DNA of 64,000 nucleotides from contig NZ_NMVQ01000001.1 of assembly GCF_002250625.1 (NCBI RefSeq), forward strand, positions 460,575 through 524,574, in the 5' to 3' direction. The first letter of the stretch is position 1; every line of letters starts with the position of its first letter. Both the position numbers and the translations under genes were made by a program. Source of the stretch: Enemella dayhoffiae (GTDB lineage: Bacteria; Actinomycetota; Actinomycetes; Propionibacteriales; Propionibacteriaceae). This document shows, piece after piece, positions 60,898 to 64,000 of the stretch. The notes beneath the pieces were generated by a model. The model searched no databases. It saw only the letters and a list, made by a program, of their open reading frames with translations, and had not been told where the DNA came from.

Positions 60898-63555
60898 ATG
60901 ACAGACACCCCGGACGAACCGACGAGCGACGCCGAGTCGACGGTCGACGAGATCTTGCCGCCGGAGAAGGGCACCACTGAGCCCATCGACCTGCAGGTCG
61001 AGATCCAGCGCTCCTATCTCGACTATGCGATGAGCGTGATCGTCGGGCGGGCGCTGCCCGACGTCAAGGACGGTCTGAAGCCGGTACATCGACGGGTGCT
61101 GTACGCGATGTACGACGGCGGCTACCGCCCCGATCGCGGCTGGAACAAGTGCTCCCGGATCGTCGGTGAGGTGATGGGTCTCTACCACCCCCACGGCGAC
61201 TCGGCGATCTATGACACCCTGGTCCGGCTGGCCCAGCCGTGGGTGATGCGCGCCCCGCTGGTCTCCTCCCAGGGCAACTTCGGCTCGCCGGGCAACGACA
61301 AGGCCGCGGCGATGCGATACACCGAGTGCAAGATGGCGCCGCTGGCCATGGAGATGGTGCGCGACATCGACGAGGACACCGTCGACTTCAAGCCCAACTA
61401 TGACAACCGCGAGCAGGAGCCGGTGGTCCTGCCCAGCCGGTTCCCGAATCTGCTCGTCAACGGCTCCACCGGTATCGCCGTCGGCATGGCCACCAACATC
61501 CCCACGCACAACCTGCGCGAGGTCGCCGAGGCCGTGCAGTGGAGCCTGGAGCAGCCCGAGGCCAGCCCCGAGGAACTGCTCGAGGCCGCGATCGAGCGGG
61601 TCAAGGGCCCCGACTTCCCCAACGGCGCGCTGATCGTCGGGCGCAAGGGCATCGAGGACGCCTATCGCACCGGCCGCGGCTCGGTCACCATGCGCGCGGT
61701 GATCGACATCGAGGAGGACAAGGGCGGCCGTCAGCTGCTCGTCGTCACCGAGCTGCCGCACATGTGCAACCCGGACAACCTGGCGCTCAAGATCGCCGAA
61801 CTGGTCAACTCCGGGCGACTGCAGGGCATCGCCGACATCCGCGACGACACCTCCGCCCGCACCGGCCAGCGCCTGGTCATCGTGCTCAAGCGCGACGCCC
61901 AGCCGCGGGTGGTCATGAACAACCTCTACAAGCACACCCAGCTGCAGGACACGTTCGGCTGCAACATGCTGGCCCTGGTCGACGACGTGCCGCGGACGCT
62001 GCGGCTGGACCAGTTCATCTCCTACTGGATCTCCCACCAGCTCGACGTGATCCGGCGCCGCACCCAGTATCGGCTGAACAAGGCCGAGGAGCAGGCGCAC
62101 ATCTATCGCGGCCTGGTCAAGGCGCTGGACGCCCTCGACGAGGTGATCGCGCTGATCCGGCGTTCGCCGTCGACCGAGGAGGCGCGCGAGGGGCTGAAGG
62201 AGCTGCTCGACATCGACGACGTCCAGGCGACCGCGATCCTGGACATGCAGCTCCGCCGGCTGGCGGCCCTGGAGCGGCAGAAGATAATCGACACCCTGGC
62301 CGAGATCGAGAGGCGGATCGCCGAGCTGAAGGCGATCCTGGCCTCCGAGGCCCGCCAGCGTGAGATCATCGGCGCGGAGCTCGCCGAGATTGTCGACAAG
62401 TACGGCGACGACCGGCGTACCCGGATCATCTCCGCCGACGGTGACCTGTCCGACGAGGACTTCATCCCCGACGAGGACGTGGTGGTCACGATCACCCAGG
62501 GCGGGTACGCCAAGCGCACCCGGACCGACCTGTATCGGGTGCAGAAGCGCGGCGGCCGAGGCGTACGCGGGGCCTCGCTGCGGGCCGACGACGAGGTTGC
62601 GCACCTGTTCGCGACCTCCAACCACCACTGGATCCTGTTCTTCACCAACATGGGCCGGGTCTATCGGGCCAAGGTGTGGCAACTGCCCGAGGGCGGCCGG
62701 GACGCCCGCGGCTCGCACGTGGCGGGGCTGCTCAGCTTCCTGCCGGATGAGAAGATCGCCCAGGTGCTGGCGATCCGCGGCTATGACGACGCCGAATATC
62801 TGCTGCTGGCGACCAAGCGGGGTCTGGTCAAGAAGACCGCGCTGACGGCGTACGACTCGCCGCGTCAGGCCGGCGTGATCGCGGTCAACTTCCGCGAGGA
62901 CGACGACGAGCTGATCGGTGCCGGGCTGGTCTCGCCCGAGGACGACGTGCTGCTGATCTCGGCCAAGGGTCAGTCGATCCGCTTCCAGGCCGACGACGCG
63001 CAGCTGCGCCCGATGGGCCGGGCCACCTCCGGGGTGACCGGGATGAAGTTCCGGGACGGCGACGAGCTGCTGTCGATGGCGGTGATCGACGCCGACCTGC
63101 CCGAGGAAGACCGCTATGTGTTCACGGTGACCGACGGCGGGTACGCCAAGCGGACCAAGGTCAGCGACTATCGCCAGCAGGGCCGCGGCGGCCTGGGTAT
63201 CAAGGCGATGCGGCTGAACGAGGACCGCGGGCGCCTGGTCGGCGGCCTGGTGGTCACCGAGCAGGATGAGATCATCGCGATCAAACTGAGCGGGCAGATC
63301 ACCCGCAGCAGTGTCGCCGAGGTTCCGGTCAAGGGACGTGACACGATGGGCGTCAAGTTCGTCGGGGTCAAGGGCGATGACGCGGTATCGCTGATCGCGC
63401 TCAACCCGGAGGAGCAGGTCGCCGCCGAAGCCGAGGCCGTGGAGGCCGCGAAGTCATCCGACGACGCGGAGTCGACCGAGGTTGCTGTGACCGGGCATGA
63501 TGGGACGCCGGACGAGGTAGACGCCGCTGAGGCGGAGGAGGACAACCGTGAGTGA
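60898..63555 (+). CDS. gyrA: DNA gyrase subunit A
   Basis: This 885-residue subunit cuts and rejoins DNA. The catalytic Tyr is Y141 in [20 protein letters not shown]. The quinolone pocket [20 protein letters not shown] has the sensitive-type Ser (S102) and Asp (D106). The C-terminal wrapping domain includes [19 protein letters not shown], the GyrA-box segment, and ends with an acidic tail. It overlaps the next gene by 8 nt. Confidence 0.98.
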   Translation: MTDTPDEPTSDAESTVDEILPPEKGTTEPIDLQVEIQRSYLDYAMSVIVGRALPDVKDGLKPVHRRVLYAMYDGGYRPDRGWNKCSRIVGEVMGLYHPHGDSAIYDTLVRLAQPWVMRAPLVSSQGNFGSPGNDKAAAMRYTECKMAPLAMEMVRDIDEDTVDFKPNYDNREQEPVVLPSRFPNLLVNGSTGIAVGMATNIPTHNLREVAEAVQWSLEQPEASPEELLEAAIERVKGPDFPNGALIVGRKGIEDAYRTGRGSVTMRAVIDIEEDKGGRQLLVVTELPHMCNPDNLALKIAELVNSGRLQGIADIRDDTSARTGQRLVIVLKRDAQPRVVMNNLYKHTQLQDTFGCNMLALVDDVPRTLRLDQFISYWISHQLDVIRRRTQYRLNKAEEQAHIYRGLVKALDALDEVIALIRRSPSTEEAREGLKELLDIDDVQATAILDMQLRRLAALERQKIIDTLAEIERRIAELKAILASEARQREIIGAELAEIVDKYGDDRRTRIISADGDLSDEDFIPDEDVVVTITQGGYAKRTRTDLYRVQKRGGRGVRGASLRADDEVAHLFATSNHHWILFFTNMGRVYRAKVWQLPEGGRDARGSHVAGLLSFLPDEKIAQVLAIRGYDDAEYLLLATKRGLVKKTALTAYDSPRQAGVIAVNFREDDDELIGAGLVSPEDDVLLISAKGQSIRFQADDAQLRPMGRATSGVTGMKFRDGDELLSMAVIDADLPEEDRYVFTVTDGGYAKRTKVSDYRQQGRGGLGIKAMRLNEDRGRLVGGLVVTEQDEIIAIKLSGQITRSSVAEVPVKGRDTMGVKFVGVKGDDAVSLIALNPEEQVAAEAEAVEAAKSSDDAESTEVAVTGHDGTPDEVDAAEAEEDNRE

Positions 63556-64000
63556 TCCGCAGGGCCCGGGCGCGAGGCCCCGAGGTGGTCAGTCGGACGC
63601 CGAGCAGACCGTGATCCGGGGTCAGCAGGACTTCTATAGCGGCGACAACCCCTCCGGCGGTGCCCCGTCCCGCGCTGATCGGCTGATGGGTCGGGTTCGC
63701 GGGGCGGGTTCTCCGAGTGCTCCGGGTGGCCAGGGTCAGTCCGCGGGCGGGCCGGGCGGCGCGGGTGCTCAGCAGCAGCCTCCGGCCCAGGCACCGCAGC
63801 GGGCCGCCGGGCAGCCGGGCCAGGAGCAGGCGCCGGCCCAGCCGTCGCGGGCGGCTCAGCCTTCTCGCGCGGCCCAGCAGCCTGCGGGTACGCCGGCCAG
63901 CGCGTCGGGTACGCCGGGGCGCCAGATCTTCCGTCCCGGACACGAAGCCGGTGCGAAGGGTGCCGCGGGTACGGGTGCCGCGGGTGCTGGGGCCGCTGGC
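63548..64000 (+). CDS. DUF3566-type membrane protein, N-terminal part
   Basis: From GTG 63548, which overlaps the gyrA stop, the frame stays open to the window edge. The visible 151 residues are Gly/Ala/Pro/Gln-rich and disordered ([20 protein letters not shown]; repeated QPSRAAQ). In actinobacteria the gene right after gyrA commonly has such a lead followed by a DUF3566 membrane domain. Here that domain would lie outside the window, so the call rests on position. Confidence 0.55.
   Translation, partial: MSDPQGPGARPRGGQSDAEQTVIRGQQDFYSGDNPSGGAPSRADRLMGRVRGAGSPSAPGGQGQSAGGPGGAGAQQQPPAQAPQRAAGQPGQEQAPAQPSRAAQPSRAAQQPAGTPASASGTPGRQIFRPGHEAGAKGAAGTGAAGAGAAG

Noticed and set aside
60247..62718. 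Long minus-strand frame opposite gyrA running into the C39-like remnant
   Set aside because: Only its last part (after 60660) corresponds to real coding sequence, the frameshifted peptidase; the rest mirrors gyrA.

Overview
The window is chromosomal DNA from a high-GC actinobacterium. It spans the replication origin: rpmH-rnpA-yidD-yidC-jag-rsmG-parA-parB run leftwards from about 23.9 kb, and dnaA, dnaN, gnd, recF, a DUF721 gene, gyrB and gyrA run rightwards from 24.4 kb. Gene order, GTG starts, GTGA/ATGA overlaps and a DUF3566-like gene after gyrA fit Propionibacteriaceae or a near relative. The species is not fixed by what I can see. The heptamer GTACGCC/GGCGTAC is strikingly common throughout.

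Left arm (1-19 kb): an accessory and metabolic zone. It holds an HTH protein, a PRC-barrel protein with EF-hand-like loops and a long Gln/Gly/Met repeat tail, and a MarR-homogentisate dioxygenase locus with a palindromic operator at its promoter. Two paralogous lipoproteins follow, each behind the same ECF-type promoter. Then come a pirin-SRPBCC-phosphatase operon facing fumarylacetoacetase and a flavin reductase, ketopantoate reductase, acetyltransferases, and decayed transporter and IclR genes. SURF1 and DUF3817 genes lead into parB-parA. ParA has an N-terminal extension of about 180 residues that encodes two parS sites.

Origin (19-33 kb): dnaA and dnaN are not adjacent. Between them lie a TetR gene, the best oriC candidate (26.74-26.97 kb: a perfect DnaA box, a near-match, a box-like palindrome and an A/T-rich stretch), an LGFP-repeat gene with a frameshifted signal peptide, threonine synthase, a macro-domain protein, a DedA-like protein and a PQQ-type sugar dehydrogenase lipoprotein. 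More DnaA boxes lie in rsmG, upstream of dnaA and after dnaN.

Right arm (33-64 kb): a 1,473-residue SF1 helicase with a C-terminal nuclease-like domain (possible defence protein), an enoyl-CoA hydratase-like gene and gnd. Next is a catabolic island of MHS transporter, flavin hydroxylase, MhpB and MhpC, plus a GntR regulator. The same 14-bp palindrome stands before the transporter and before the regulator. Immediately after it is a 50-residue secreted peptide gene ending in a two-cysteine loop, followed by a NarL-type histidine kinase and response regulator. This looks like an undescribed peptide-sensing module wedged against recF. Beyond recF and DUF721 are a 67-bp imperfect palindrome, an M23 peptidase that ends abruptly at LASTGR, four unknown membrane proteins, gyrB, and a TetR / hydroxyacyl-CoA dehydrogenase / oleate hydratase locus with a perfect operator palindrome. 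A decayed C39-like peptidase and gyrA complete the window.

I saw no rRNA, tRNA, CRISPR array, integrase or transposase. The mobile-looking items are short dispersed repeats related to CCCTGAGC...GTCGAAGGG, one of them inside a coding sequence.
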